Below, one piece after another: positions 13,152 to 23,964 of a DNA stretch of 64,000 nucleotides. The stretch is taken from positions 6,909,873 through 6,973,872 of the forward strand of contig JADWOT020000001.1 of NCBI GenBank assembly GCA_036345935.2, in the 5' to 3' direction. Positions within the stretch are counted from its first letter, which is position 1. Each line of letters opens with the position of its first letter. The notes under the pieces are model-generated. The model ran no database searches, had not been told where the DNA came from, and was given only the letters and a program-made list of their open reading frames with translations. The stretch comes from Taenia hydatigena. Taxonomy: Eukaryota > Platyhelminthes > Cestoda > Cyclophyllidea > Taeniidae. The translations under genes were made by a program, and so were the position numbers.

Positions 13152-13848
13152 TTAGTGCGTCTTGAAAATTGATAATAAAGGAGAAGAAATTAATTCTCTT
13201 AGTAGACTTCTACCAGTATTCTTTGCGTCGTAGAAGCAATTGGCATCCATCTTTAACTTCTCACCCATTAATGTCAACATGTCAGTTAGGAATTCATTTG
13301 CGTGTACTCCATTGATGTGGATCAGTTCTTCTAAATATTCCATACCGGTTGGCGTAATGTAGGGTTCCGAGTAATCCTCTTCCAAATTAGTTACACTTTG
13401 CTAACAAAAAGACGGTAGTACTTCTTGCGATCTCCTCATTAGTGGCATAGACAGCATGCTTTTTTATTAGTCTCCGCATCGAACCATTTTTACAGTTCAA
13501 AAGGCATCGTTCGCTTGTAGTAATCTGCTTTACCATTCGTTCTAGACGTTTTGTCTTTCTTCTGCAAATCTCTTTGACCGAGTCGTCCATGTTAACAAGT
13601 TTGTCAACCATTTTCAGTTGACTCGTTTCCTCTTTTTCCTGCCGTCCGGCATCTGCCAAGCTGCACGCATTCGATGAGTGAGTGGCAGGTAGTGCGCCAC
13701 CGTGTTGGTACGCATCAGATAAAGAAGTGGCCACCGACGAAAGATGTTCTACGCGACCTTGCAATTGCAGCCCATGGCTAACGCATTTCGTCCCAATTGC
13801 ATACTTTTTATTATTGCAAAGTGGTGTTCCATTGCTATTTGCTAGCAT
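13152..13848 (-). CDS. Unrecognised protein-coding candidate (two frames)
   Basis: Two minus-strand open frames meet end to end. The first, 13387-13848 (153 codons), starts at an ATG and ends LLAKCN-stop. The second, 13152-13385 (77 codons), has no ATG and so would be a downstream exon or a frameshifted continuation. The first has a basic, charged, coiled-coil-like middle (VKEICRRKTKRLERMVKQI). The second is mildly acidic (YLEELIHINGVHANEFLTD). Composition is protein-like in both. I find no domain signature and no obvious splice pair joining them, so a broken gene is as likely as an intact one. Confidence 0.35.
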
Positions 13849-14963
13849 CGAAAAGATCCTGCGGTTGACACTAAGTTTCTTTCATGACACGTAGCCACGA
13901 CCGGCAGGTTGTCTTCATGAACTGCGTATATACAATTTACTTATGACGGCAAAGTTTTGCGATTCACACTGATTCATCCAGAGAACTTGTGTTCTACTCA
14001 GGACAGTTTGTCTCATCACCGTTGGTGTCCAGTACACCAAATGTTCTGCTCGTGCTTGCCTAACAAAAAGAGGTTTTAGTACAGCATTGCTTAGAACAGC
14101 ATGTTCACAACACAATCGATGTCGCTTTACCTTAACACTAGTTAATTCAATTCCAACTTGTCATTTCGAGGTACAACCAGGCGAAGTAGGCGATGTAAGC
14201 AACGAAGACATGCAGCAGGACAAATCAACCAACTACATTGTGGCAGCCTTACAAGTACCTGCATTGGTGGCAATAGCGCACAATTGGATGCGATACAACC
14301 GGAGAGCGATGCATTGGTAAGGGCGGCGTAGACCATGATCAGATGCCCGACTGGTTTACGAACACTGAGAACAATAGAGCAGTATTCGATACATGACTTT
14401 ATTGAAAGGATATTGCTTAGTGCAGGTCGAAAAGAGAGAGACGTATGCGATCGGAATAAGCATAAAACCCGGAACCACCCCATGGCATCGCCACAACATC
14501 GTCTCTTGAACCCACCTCACCAGCACCCACGTATCACCTACTTTCTACTAATTCGCGTCAGCTTCTAACGCCACGTCATTCCTCACTACCGATGCCGAAA
14601 AAGCTCAACCAATTCACCTGAGCTTCGCTCGTGCCAAGGTACCTCTTAAACTACCAAACTCAACGACACGGTAACCAACACATTCGACCACTTCGCACCT
14701 GCTTTCACCGACTTCACATCAATGACTCTCCTATCCCTTTGCTTACACGAACACATCCACTGCGCCGATATTCCACACCCAATCCCTCCTCTCCCAATGC
14801 CACACCCCTCTCCAATGCTCCTCCAACCCGAAGAGCAATATACACCATCTCCCAAAGACCCGCTCCCACACACCAAAACACATTCAAAGGTGACTGCAAA
14901 AGCACCAATCGTTCGACCATCCCTCAGTGGCCTAAGCGGAAAACAAACAATCGTCTTTCCGGT

Positions 14964-14979
14964 GGCCCTCAAAAGAGCC
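14964..14979 (-). terminator. Histone 3' stem-loop, left H2A
   Basis: On the minus strand it reads GGCTCTTTTGAGGGCC: a 6-bp stem with one U-G pair and a UUUG loop, followed by ACCGGAAAGACG. This is the SLBP/U7-type processing signal of replication-dependent histone mRNAs with a purine-rich downstream element. It lies about 70 nt past the H2A stop codon. Confidence 0.85.
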
Positions 14980-15047
14980 GTTGCCACGTTCATGGTTGCA
15001 ACAGACTCAGCAAGTCAGTCTAGCGGTCAGTAAGGCACTTGGCCGAC

Positions 15048-15443
<396 letters not shown>

Positions 15444-15520
15444 TTATTCTCTCTCCGTCGACACACCAAACAGCAAACCGATTGAAGCGTGATTCCGTCA
15501 CATGCCGCACTGCTCCCGCC

Positions 15521-15640
15521 CTATAAGCCACACTTATCGCACTGAGGCACACTTCTTACTGGCCACAGAGCAGTCTAACCAATTTGCACATCTCATTGGT
15601 TCGCCAACGCCAACGCCCTCTACCATTGGTTGTTTACTAA
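15521..15640 (-). promoter_or_regulatory. H2A promoter, left copy
   Basis: On the minus strand there is a TATA-like GGCTTATAGG at 15521-15530, about 90 nt before the start codon, with an adjoining GGGCGGG box. Upstream are three CCAAT boxes in either orientation (around 15579, 15595 and 15623) and a TGCAAAT octamer-like site between them. The same elements stand at the mirrored positions in the right copy. Confidence 0.65.
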
Positions 15641-16106
15641 TCATCCTGCTGCAATGAACAGGTGATTGCGCCTCGCCTGACTAGATTGTGTGCGAGAGAA
15701 GCCATGTAATTTTATTCAAAACTCTCACCTCAGATGGCCTGCGTTTTATCGATATCGCATGTACTGCAATATCATACACCCATATACCCTAAATCGCCAT
15801 ATTTAGCTGTGCCAGAAAAGGACGGAGTAGATAACGCAATGGACAGATAGCTTTCGTACATACCTAATTTACTTTTACGCTGTATTCCTGACATTTGCAG
15901 TCAGGTTTTCTTCAATTTCCTTCTTTATTCTTCTTCTGCTAATTACTTACTTGATAGTGTTTCCTATTTATTTTGGCAAATGCTCTTATAGCATCTACAT
16001 TTACGTGCACAGGCGTATTGGCTAAAATAACGCCTAACCCAAGATTAACAACGCCAGTAACGTTAAAATACTACAAACTATCAATTGTTTGATATCGTGG
16101 ACATTG

Positions 16107-16795
16107 TTATATTGTCATGAATAGCCGCTCATTGTGAACATCTGGTTAGTCTGGCTGCTGCCTGTGCTGAACCTGATATCCAATATTTTCGTAGTCATCT
16201 TCAGCGCTTCCTTACTTATTCGCTTATCTCAACGGTACAAGTTATTAGTCTATCCATTGTGCCTGTTCATCCATGTTGACATATCTGGTGGTTCATGGTC
16301 CAATACCTGTAGTGCATTCGGTCATTAACTGCCGCACGAATTCGGGAGGCGGCTCAAGAATATGAATCTGCTCCTGTTAAAGTCGGTCAGCCCTTTATTA
16401 ATGCATTACCTACCAACTGTTTTAGCTTTTACAATCAAGATACCTAAGAACATTCGATCTTCTTACATAAATGGGATAGTAGTAAGGAATGGGTGTGAAG
16501 CGTAAAACCCCTCTAGTAGCCTCCGATTTCGCTGAGGTTATCTCGTTAATAATATTGATTTGTTCGTTCTGCAACATTTGTTTTTATCAACTTTAATGTG
16601 GGGATTTTTAAGAACACATATCTCTGGGACTATGCATTGTATTTTGTTTACCAATGCATCTATCTGCAAATATGGAAGTCTTTGCTAATTTTTTACCTAT
16701 TCCCTCTAAAATATAATTTTCTTAAATTTTTAATGTGTGTTTTAATAAAAATCATAATTATAAACTTTTGTGTTTGAGTGCACTAAATTTTAGGC
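16107..16795. other. Spacer between inverted arms, left part
   Basis: Unique AT-rich sequence between the left arm and the H2B promoter, especially AT-rich at 16540-16790. No gene was recognised. Confidence 0.6.
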
Positions 16796-16796
16796 A

Positions 16797-16990
16797 TTGA
16801 TTGGCTCATGGAAGACTGACATCTATGCACACAAAGTACTACTGCAGTTCGTCGTTACATCATTTGCCTTCTACCAACGTCCAATTAGAATGTGCCTTAT
16901 GCTGTTTTCTTTATTGTCATTGGCTGTTGTCTGAGCCATTGATAACTCGAACTTTGCCAGTGATAGTGGTGGAGATTTGTCTATAAGTAA
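16797..16990 (+). promoter_or_regulatory. H2B promoter
   Basis: A TATAAG box at 16982-16987 lies about 75 nt before the H2B start. Three CCAAT boxes stand upstream: ATTGG at 16800-16804, CCAAT at 16881-16885 and ATTGG at 16919-16923. Multiple CCAAT boxes plus TATA are typical of S-phase H2B promoters. This promoter is not a copy of the H2A one. Confidence 0.65.
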
Positions 16991-17058
16991 CCTTGATGGT
17001 GGCATTTCCGACGTGAATTGTTTCGTTTCACTGACGATTAGGGCAAGAGAAGGTCGTC

Positions 17059-17427
17059 ATGGCTCCGAAAGTAGTGTCAGGCAAAGCTGCAAAGAAGGCG
17101 TCGAAGGTGAAGGTGCCGAAGACGGATAAGGCGAAGAAGAGACGGAGGAAGGAGAGCTACGCCATCTACATCTACAAGGTGTTGCGTCAGGTGCATCCGG
17201 ACACGGGTATCTCGTCGAAGGCGATGTCGATCATGAATTCCTTTGTGAACGACATCTTCGAGCGAATCGCTGCTGAGTCGAGTCGGTTGGCGCACTACAA
17301 CAAGAAGTCGACAATCACGAGCAGAGAGATTCAGACTGCTGTGCGTCTGCTGCTGCCTGGTGAGTTGGCGAAGCACGCGGTGTCGGAGGGCACGAAGGCC
17401 GTGACCAAGTACACGGGCTCTAAGTAG
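17059..17427 (+). CDS. H2B: Histone H2B
   Basis: A 122-residue intronless H2B, the partner of H2A in the nucleosome core. It has a lysine-rich tail (residues 1-30, with [18 protein letters not shown] at its end), the conserved [15 protein letters not shown] stretch (here [20 protein letters not shown]), the fold helices [19 protein letters not shown] and [21 protein letters not shown], and the C-terminal helix ending AVTKYTGSK. The lysine ubiquitinated in other H2Bs is present in VTKYTG. The end reads TGSK where most animals have TSSK. It is the only H2B here and lies in the spacer of the inverted H2A duplication. It points the same way as the right H2A and away from the left one. A stem-loop follows 105 nt after the stop. 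Confidence 0.97.
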   Translation: MAPKVVSGKAAKKASKVKVPKTDKAKKRRRKESYAIYIYKVLRQVHPDTGISSKAMSIMNSFVNDIFERIAAESSRLAHYNKKSTITSREIQTAVRLLLPGELAKHAVSEGTKAVTKYTGSK

Positions 17428-17532
17428 ATGAGTTGGATGTGGAGTGCTGTTGGCGCTGCTGCTGACTAGCGGCACTCTACTTCACTCCACTGCAGCCCAC
17501 TTGACGTCGCCCTGTGAGTGAACGAATCCCAC

Positions 17533-17548
17533 GGCCCTGTTGAGGGCC
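17533..17548 (+). terminator. Histone 3' stem-loop, H2B, atypical loop
   Basis: It reads GGCCCTGTTGAGGGCC, a perfect 6-bp stem, and is followed by ACCACCACC. The four-base loop is GUUG, whereas both H2A genes have UUUG and the animal consensus starts with U. The sequence after it is CAC-rich, and I see no purine-rich downstream element like the one behind the H2A genes. Confidence 0.8.
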
Positions 17549-18087
17549 ACCACCACCACTACCACATTCATTTGTGATCGTTGTGGACAAAAATATGCAT
17601 TTTGCTGCTATTTCCTTGTATTCTGTGTGGTCCTTGTCCTCATTGTCTTGGTGCTCTCCGGGTGCTAGTGTCAGTGTGGGCGGTCATCGCTAGGTGTAGG
17701 GCAGAAGTCGGAGGAGGAGAGTGGGATCCAGTAACCCGTGTGGGGTGGGGGTGGTCGTGGAGTTCAGCGACGAAGAGAAGGAACGAGGTCGGGCTTTGTG
17801 CCAGATTGAGCGTCTTTAGTGCTCTTAGGTCTCGGTGGAATCGCAAACGGATAATACTTATTCGGTGGGCCACAGGGCTGTTTTCTACTACTGTAAGTAG
17901 GGACGTGCAAACTGAGTGCGTTAAATTTGGGTGTGGTTAGGTTGTTCTACCAGAATTACGATGGTGTGAATGTTCTTTGTTAGTAGCGTTTTTTTAATTA
18001 AAGATGGGATTGAATCGTCACATGGGAAAGCGCTTGAGAAGCAGATGTCGAGATATGCACAATAAACGGCTTTTCTTGGTACTTTTT
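17549..18087. other. Spacer downstream of H2B
   Basis: H2B 3' flank up to the right arm. It is GC-richer than its surroundings. Short open frames are present on both strands, none recognised. Confidence 0.6.
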
Positions 18088-18582
18088 ACAGTGTCCACAA
18101 AATCAAACAATTGATAGCTTGTGGCATTTTCAGCGTTTTTTTGTGCACCAACTTTACTACCGTTGTTACCTTTGGGTTAGGCGTCATTTTAGCCAAAACG
18201 CCTGTACACGTAAGTGTAGATGCTATAAAAGCATTTGCCAATATAAATAGGAAACACTATCAAGTACGTAATTTGTGGAAGAAGAATAAAAAAGGAAATT
18301 GAAAGAAACCTAACCTCACATGTCAGGAATACAGCGCAAAAGTAAGTTAGGTATATACGAAAGCTATCTGTCCATTGCGTTATCTACTCTGTCCTTTTCT
18401 GGCACAGCTAAATATGGCGATTTAGGGTATATGGGTGTATGATATTGCAGTACATGCGATATCGATAAAACGCAGGCCATCTGAGGTGAGAGTTTTGAAT
18501 AAAATTACATGGCTTCTCTCGCACACAATCTAGTCAGGCGAGGCGCAATCACCTGTTCATTGCAGCAGGATGATTAGTAAAC

Positions 18583-18700
18583 AACCAATGGTAGAGGGCG
18601 TTGGCGTTGGCGAACCAATGAGATGTGCAAATTGGTTAGACTGCTCTGTGGCCAGTAAGAAGTGTGCCTCAGTGCGATAAGTGTGGCTTATAGGGCGGGA
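18583..18700 (+). promoter_or_regulatory. H2A promoter, right copy
   Basis: CCAAT boxes lie at 18585-18589 and 18615-18619, an inverted one (ATTGG) at 18631-18635, an octamer-like TGCAAAT at 18626-18632, a TATA-like TTATAGG at 18688-18694 and a GGGCGGG box overlapping its end. It mirrors the left copy base for base over most of its length. Confidence 0.65.
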
Positions 18701-18770
18701 GCAGTGCGGCATGTGACGGAATCACGCTTCAATCGGTTTGCTGTTTGGTGTGTCGACGGAGAGAGAATAA

Positions 18771-19166
<396 letters not shown>

Positions 19167-19234
19167 GTTGGCCAAGTGCCTTACTGACCGCTAGACTGAC
19201 TTGCTGAGTCTGTTGCAACCATGAACGTGGCAAC

Positions 19235-19250
19235 GGCCCTTTTGAGGGCC
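19235..19250 (+). terminator. Histone 3' stem-loop, right H2A
   Basis: GGCCCTTTTGAGGGCC: a perfect 6-bp stem with a UUUG loop, followed by ACC and the purine-rich GGAAAGACG (19253-19261), which fits a U7 snRNA-pairing downstream element. The left copy has one U-G pair in the stem here. Confidence 0.88.
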
Positions 19251-20274
19251 ACCGGAAAGACGATTGTTTGTTTTCCGCTTAGGCCACTGAGGGATGGTCG
19301 AACGATTGGTGCTTTTGCAGTCACCTTTGAATGTGTTTTGGTGTGTGGGGGCGGGTCTTTGGGAGATGGTGTATATTGCTCTTCGGGTTGGAGGAGCATT
19401 GGAGAGGGGTGTGGCATTGAGAGAGGAGGGCTTGGAAGTGGGATTTCAGCGCAGTGGATGTGTCCGTGTAAGCAAAGGGATAGGAGAGTCATTGATGTGA
19501 AGTCGGTGAAAGAAGGTGCGAAGTGGTTGTGTTGGTTACCGTGTGGTTGAGTTTGTCTGTTTAAGAGGTACCTTGGCACAAGTAAAGCATGGATGAATTG
19601 ATTAAGTATGTTCGGCGTCGGTGGTGAGAAATGACGTGGCGTTAGAAGCTGATGCGGTGGAGGGGTGGTTGGGGTTGGGAGTGAGAATTAGTGGGAGGTG
19701 GGCAGTACGTGGTTGTTGGTGGGATGGGTTGGAGGGATGTCGTGGCAATGTCATGGTTTGGTTTTAGGTTTGATGCTTATCCCGGTCGCGTACTTTCTTC
19801 CCTCCCTTTTTAACCTGTGCTAAACAATATCCTTTTAATGAAGCCATGTGTCGAATGCTAGTCTATTGTCTCCCAGTGCTCGTAAACCAGTCTGCATGTG
19901 ATCATGGTCTACGACGCCCTTACTGATGCATCACTCTCCTTTTGTATTAGAGGAAATTGTGCGCTATTGTCACCAATGCAAGCACTTTTAAGGCTGTCAC
20001 AATGCTGCTGGTTCATCAGTCATGCTGAATGCTCCGTTGCTTACACCACCTACTTCGCCTGGTTGAACTTCTAAATGACAAGTTGGAATTGAATTAACCA
20101 GTGGGAAGGTAAAGCGACATTGGTTGTGTTGTGAACATGCTGTTCTAAGCAATGCTGGATTGAACCCTCTTTATGTGAAGCAAACAAGTGGAAAGATGCC
20201 TGATGTACTAGGGAACCAACGGCTTTGCAGACGATGTTAATTTTACCACTGAATCGGACCGTTTCGCCTGCCCT

Positions 20275-20420
20275 CGCCCTCTGTGCAGTTGCTGGTCGTG
20301 TTCCATGCTCTCCAGTTCACTGCTTATTACTACCTCATGCAACTCGTTGAACCGGCTTAAACTTAAAATGACAAATTTGAATTGAACAAACGGTAGAGAA
20401 AGGGCCCAACACTTATTGTT
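20275..20420 (+). repeat. Diverged extra copy of the arm's outer end
   Basis: The run GTTGAAC...CTTAAAATGACAAATTTGAATTGAA (20346-20385) followed by GGTAGAGAAAG resembles GGTTGAACTTCTAAATGACA and GTTGGAATTGAATTAACC at 20060-20100 in the right arm. The order and spacing of the blocks agree. It looks like an older direct duplicate of the outer end of the arm. The overlapping 165-codon minus-strand open frame (20208-20705) has no family signature and I do not call it a gene. Confidence 0.45.
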
Positions 20421-20425
20421 TTGTG

Positions 20426-22610
20426 AGAGGCCGCTTTCTGCTTTGGATAAAGGTGACCCAGACCCCACGCTGGGTGTACACATGAAGAACGTTCGAGGCA
20501 CTGTAATATCGGCAAACTCGAATGCGATGAAATAAGACCCATCACCTGGAACAACCCTTCCTGACTGCCAGCCCCTCAGCACTGTTATTTCGGCATCCAA
20601 CCCGATCAGATGTGCAATGGATTCCGTCCAGCCACCGCCTCTCATATTTCGGCAGAAAGAATGACCAACCCGCCCAATACACCCCCTTATACACCCAAAA
20701 CTCAAGAATAAGCATCTCCCTTACAACCACCACCACCACATTCTACGCTGTGAGCTCAGCATCCACATCCACGAATGGCGGACGCCACCCTAGCGAAGAT
20801 AATGAGCGCACTACAAAAGCCAACCACCGCACATTAAAAAGAAGCTATCCCAACTCATGAAAGATCAAACAATACAGCACAGGAAATAAACAGCAGCAAT
20901 ACACAAATGTGTCAGTGGATGATATCGCGTTTATGTTTTCCACAGTAAACACCCAGTCGAAGTGGTCGAACATTCGACATTCCACGTGTCGACTGCCCAC
21001 CGTTCATAACCGCGATGACATCGGGAGCAGCAACTCAGCACTCGCACACGCAACTCCATGTCCTGCACCTGCAAAAAAGGCAAAGTCCAGTCAAATGAAC
21101 CACTGAATTGTCCCTCTAACTGGATGAGCAGTCCCTAAAATGACTACTAGTCAGAAATCCATCCTCACACCTACAAGCCATCACCTGCGTCATAGGCACG
21201 TGGCAGCCTCGGCTTCATGCGCCATCAGCTTGCAGTCAGACGTTTCATAACACACTAACGAACTCCGGAATCACATATTTGAACAATGTGAAAAAAATTG
21301 GAGTATCAAGCAGAAGCAAGGTCTGATTTAGTGCACTTAACACTGTGGTAGATTGAGAACTAGCTCACCAGTTTGTTCTTGCCACTTCCTCGCGATACAC
21401 ATCCCATCTGTTCCGTCCCCAAAGTCCACCCGCCTTCTCCAACTCATGCCTCCCCTTCTCGAGCACACTTCGTGTCGTTGACGCCTGTTGAAGTACACTT
21501 CATGCTTAGCAATTCATTATACACGGTTTGACGACACAATAGAACGAATTTCACATCTACAACAAATCTTAGCAGAAAAAAAACATTTGCATCCTCTGCC
21601 ACCCATTATAGGTCAAGCGACTGTGATTACAAGCGATCAATCATAAAAGACATGCTCCTTTATTGACAAACATCTGCCGATTTTTCCACAACGTCCCAAA
21701 CGTAGTTGTGAGTGTTACCTACAACTCGCGCGATGAAAGTCCCATTCAGTCGCACTCAAATCAAGTTGCGCCTGGGAAGACGGATGGCTTCATTGTAATG
21801 CAGGAAAGTCCGCTACAATCCCCAAAGCAAACAGCTCCACAACAACAAGAAGCCATTCCTTTTCTTCGGATCAACCTCAAACATCAACTCACGTAGAAAC
21901 CGAACCTACGGATAAGTGGTGACTGAAGCCCCGCTTTGTGCATTTAGGAAATAGTCAACGCAAAACCGCAGACTGAAGTCCCAGCCGGCAATGTAGAAAC
22001 CAGTGAAAAGAATATCAACGATACCACGCATTATGAAAAGACTTGGACATAAATAGCCATAGCGCATCGACACCTTAAATACGTACATTCAAAGCATCAA
22101 AAGCACAAAATGCATGAAAGAGTTACATGAAGTGCAAATCATTCTTACCTGAGCAATGTACGGGGCAATGGCGGAAGTAATACTCGCATTGGTTATTGTT
22201 CGGCGAAAACCCCTAGCTTCCCAGATGATGAACATTTGGGACAAATGCGTTCCTGCTGGTTCTATTCTATGTCAACAAAGTGAACGCAGTGTCACTCCGG
22301 ATTCTCCATTTCTCAACCAACAGAATCTTATTGGGCAAAATCCCTGCATTGACTAAAACCAACGAAGGCGCCACTGCACTGGCGAAACAATGCAATGTAG
22401 ATGTCAATGTCATTGGTAAAAATGGTTTAACTTATTTTTCTTTAAATTATTAGGCATCGCAAACAAACATTAGCTTCAAATGATTTTATGCTTTGGCAGA
22501 AACCACGTAAATCTTATGCATGTATGAATTGAAGCAAAATAACTGAATTAATTAGACGCAAGTAAGAATTTGCATCTGATTCTCCTTTATTTTAGGATAG
22601 AAAAAAAACG
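20426..22610. other. No gene recognised
   Basis: Short open frames only, moderate GC. No RNA gene, repeat array or transposon was seen between the histone locus and the TRIM element. Confidence 0.5.
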
Positions 22611-22615
22611 ATCTT

Positions 22616-22729
22616 TATAGCACTTTGGTTGTTAGAACTGCCGGTTTCTGTCAAGGACAGAGGTGGCTGCACCGCCCTAGCTGCGTGGGCTGGCCTCCGG
22701 GCCATGCCAACAGCCTATTTCCCTCTGTC

Positions 22730-22765
<36 letters not shown>

Positions 22766-22817
22766 TACTTCAGCATTCTTGCTCCTTTTGCCCTCGAGGG
22801 AGCCTTGAGACGCTACA
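22616..22817 (+). repeat. TRIM 5' LTR
   Basis: 202 bp, starting TATAG (TGTAG in relatives) and ending CTACA, so the family ends are inverted TGTAG/CTACA. It contains a (TA)n run at about 22734-22762 that is longer than in the 3' LTR, which accounts for most of the length difference. Confidence 0.88.
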
Positions 22818-22818
22818 T

Positions 22819-22830
22819 TGGTGGCAGCGG
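22819..22830 (+). other. Putative primer-binding site
   Basis: TGGTGGCAGCGG one base after the 5' LTR, at the usual position and with the TGG start expected opposite a tRNA CCA end. I cannot name the tRNA. Confidence 0.6.
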
Positions 22831-23349
22831 AAGGCGGACCCGACTCTATAGGGTTTCTACCCCGATGTCTACCGCCTGCGGCATGTTGCAGCGGTGCGAA
22901 AGAGGCTCATTTGCTACGGATGGGTTACGAACAACGTCCATCTCTGGCATCTACCCCTTCTCCTTGTTCTACAAGAAAGCGATTAAAAACTGAGGCGACA
23001 CTAGCCATGTACCACCTGGAAAGCTTCGTTCCAAAGATTACCCCTAATATACTTGCTTAAGGCGATCGGCGCGCTAACACCCCCCTCCTCCCTACGGAGA
23101 TACTGATGGTCGGCAGAACCACTTATTCCGAACTTTGTTTCCAAGCCAGACGAAACTCGAAGCGCAACGCACTGTCAAGAGGGATCACTGATGTTGGTGT
23201 CAAGCATCGTCTCAATCGCGTCGAATGTCGGCGACCGGCATGGTTAGGTCGTGGGTGCTTCTTGCAGCACTGAGTATGTTGTGATGGCTGACGCGGGACA
23301 TGTACCGAGGGTCGCGTCGGGGACGACGCTCGAAAGAGGAGAGGGGCAA

Positions 23350-23533
23350 TAGAGTACTTTGTTTGTTAGAACTGCCGGTTTTTGTCAAGGACAGAGGTGG
23401 CCGTACTGCCCTAGCTGCGTGGACTGGCTTCCAGGCCATACCAACAGCCTATTTCCCTCTGTCCGGTGAATATATATATTCTACCTTAGCATTCTGCCTT
23501 CTTTTGCCTTTGAGGGAGCCTCAGGACGCTACA
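23350..23533 (+). repeat. TRIM 3' LTR
   Basis: 184 bp, highly similar to the 5' LTR apart from scattered substitutions and a shorter TA run. It ends GGACGCTACA directly before the ATCTT target duplication. Confidence 0.88.
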
Positions 23534-23840
23534 ATCTTAGCACCCTTCCCAAAAAGGACATTTTTGACTTGCGAAATAAGTCAGATCAAACTATTTTTAA
23601 GCGACATGATTGGATTTTGCACGCTTTTTGTTATTAGAAGTCAGAACACGCTTCAACATGTTTATTATGGGAAATAGAGAGGGTACAGTGGGGCCTTTTA
23701 AAAGAGTTCAGGACGGGGATAAGTCACGCTCCTGGGAGTCACCACGCCGCTCCGCTACGAGGTTCCGAATTGTTCTCCCGCCTCTGGCCCACAAAGGGCT
23801 TTTAAAGAACATAAGTATTACCCACTCTCCTATTTTTTTT

Positions 23841-23964
23841 TGAGCGCCATCTTCGGTACTACTCTCATTGATTCGCTTTAATTAAACCATCGGGTGGTTT
23901 CCTTTCTTCTACAATTACATAAGCTTCGTCCTTGTTTCCCGACCAGCTGAGCACCTCTGTAAGG
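23841..23964 (-). other. 3' flank of gypsy pol
   Basis: Sequence downstream of the integrase frame on the minus strand. I see no LTR here, so the element appears to be cut off at this end. Confidence 0.4.

Larger units (their letters stand above)
22611..23538 (+). mobile_element. Complete TRIM (miniature LTR retrotransposon)
   Basis: Two direct LTRs (22616-22817 and 23350-23533) enclose a 532-bp interior. The element is flanked by a perfect 5-bp target duplication ATCTT (22611-22615 and 23534-23538). A primer-binding-like TGGTGGCAGCGG starts one base after the left LTR, and a purine tract GAAAGAGGAGAGGGG (23332-23346) stands just before the right LTR. The interior has no open frame resembling gag or pol. 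This is the structure of a terminal-repeat retrotransposon in miniature: non-autonomous and dependent on another element's enzymes. Similar TRIMs are, from memory, known in taeniid tapeworms. The plus orientation follows from the order of the primer-binding and purine sites. Confidence 0.88.

Noticed and set aside
14631..15033. Overlapping open frames on both strands next to the left H2A
   Set aside because: They lie in the H2A 3' flank across the stem-loop and have their mirror images in the right arm. Substitutions between the arms do not favour any frame.
17077..17475. 132-codon minus-strand frame opposite H2B
   Set aside because: Antisense shadow of H2B; His/Arg/Leu-rich composition is typical of reversed histone codons.
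20208..20705. 165-codon minus-strand frame
   Set aside because: Long for this window, but it overlaps the duplicated arm-end repeat and has no family signature or splice context.
22734..22762. (TA)n run as a separate microsatellite
   Set aside because: It is part of the TRIM 5' LTR; the 3' LTR has a shorter version at the same place.
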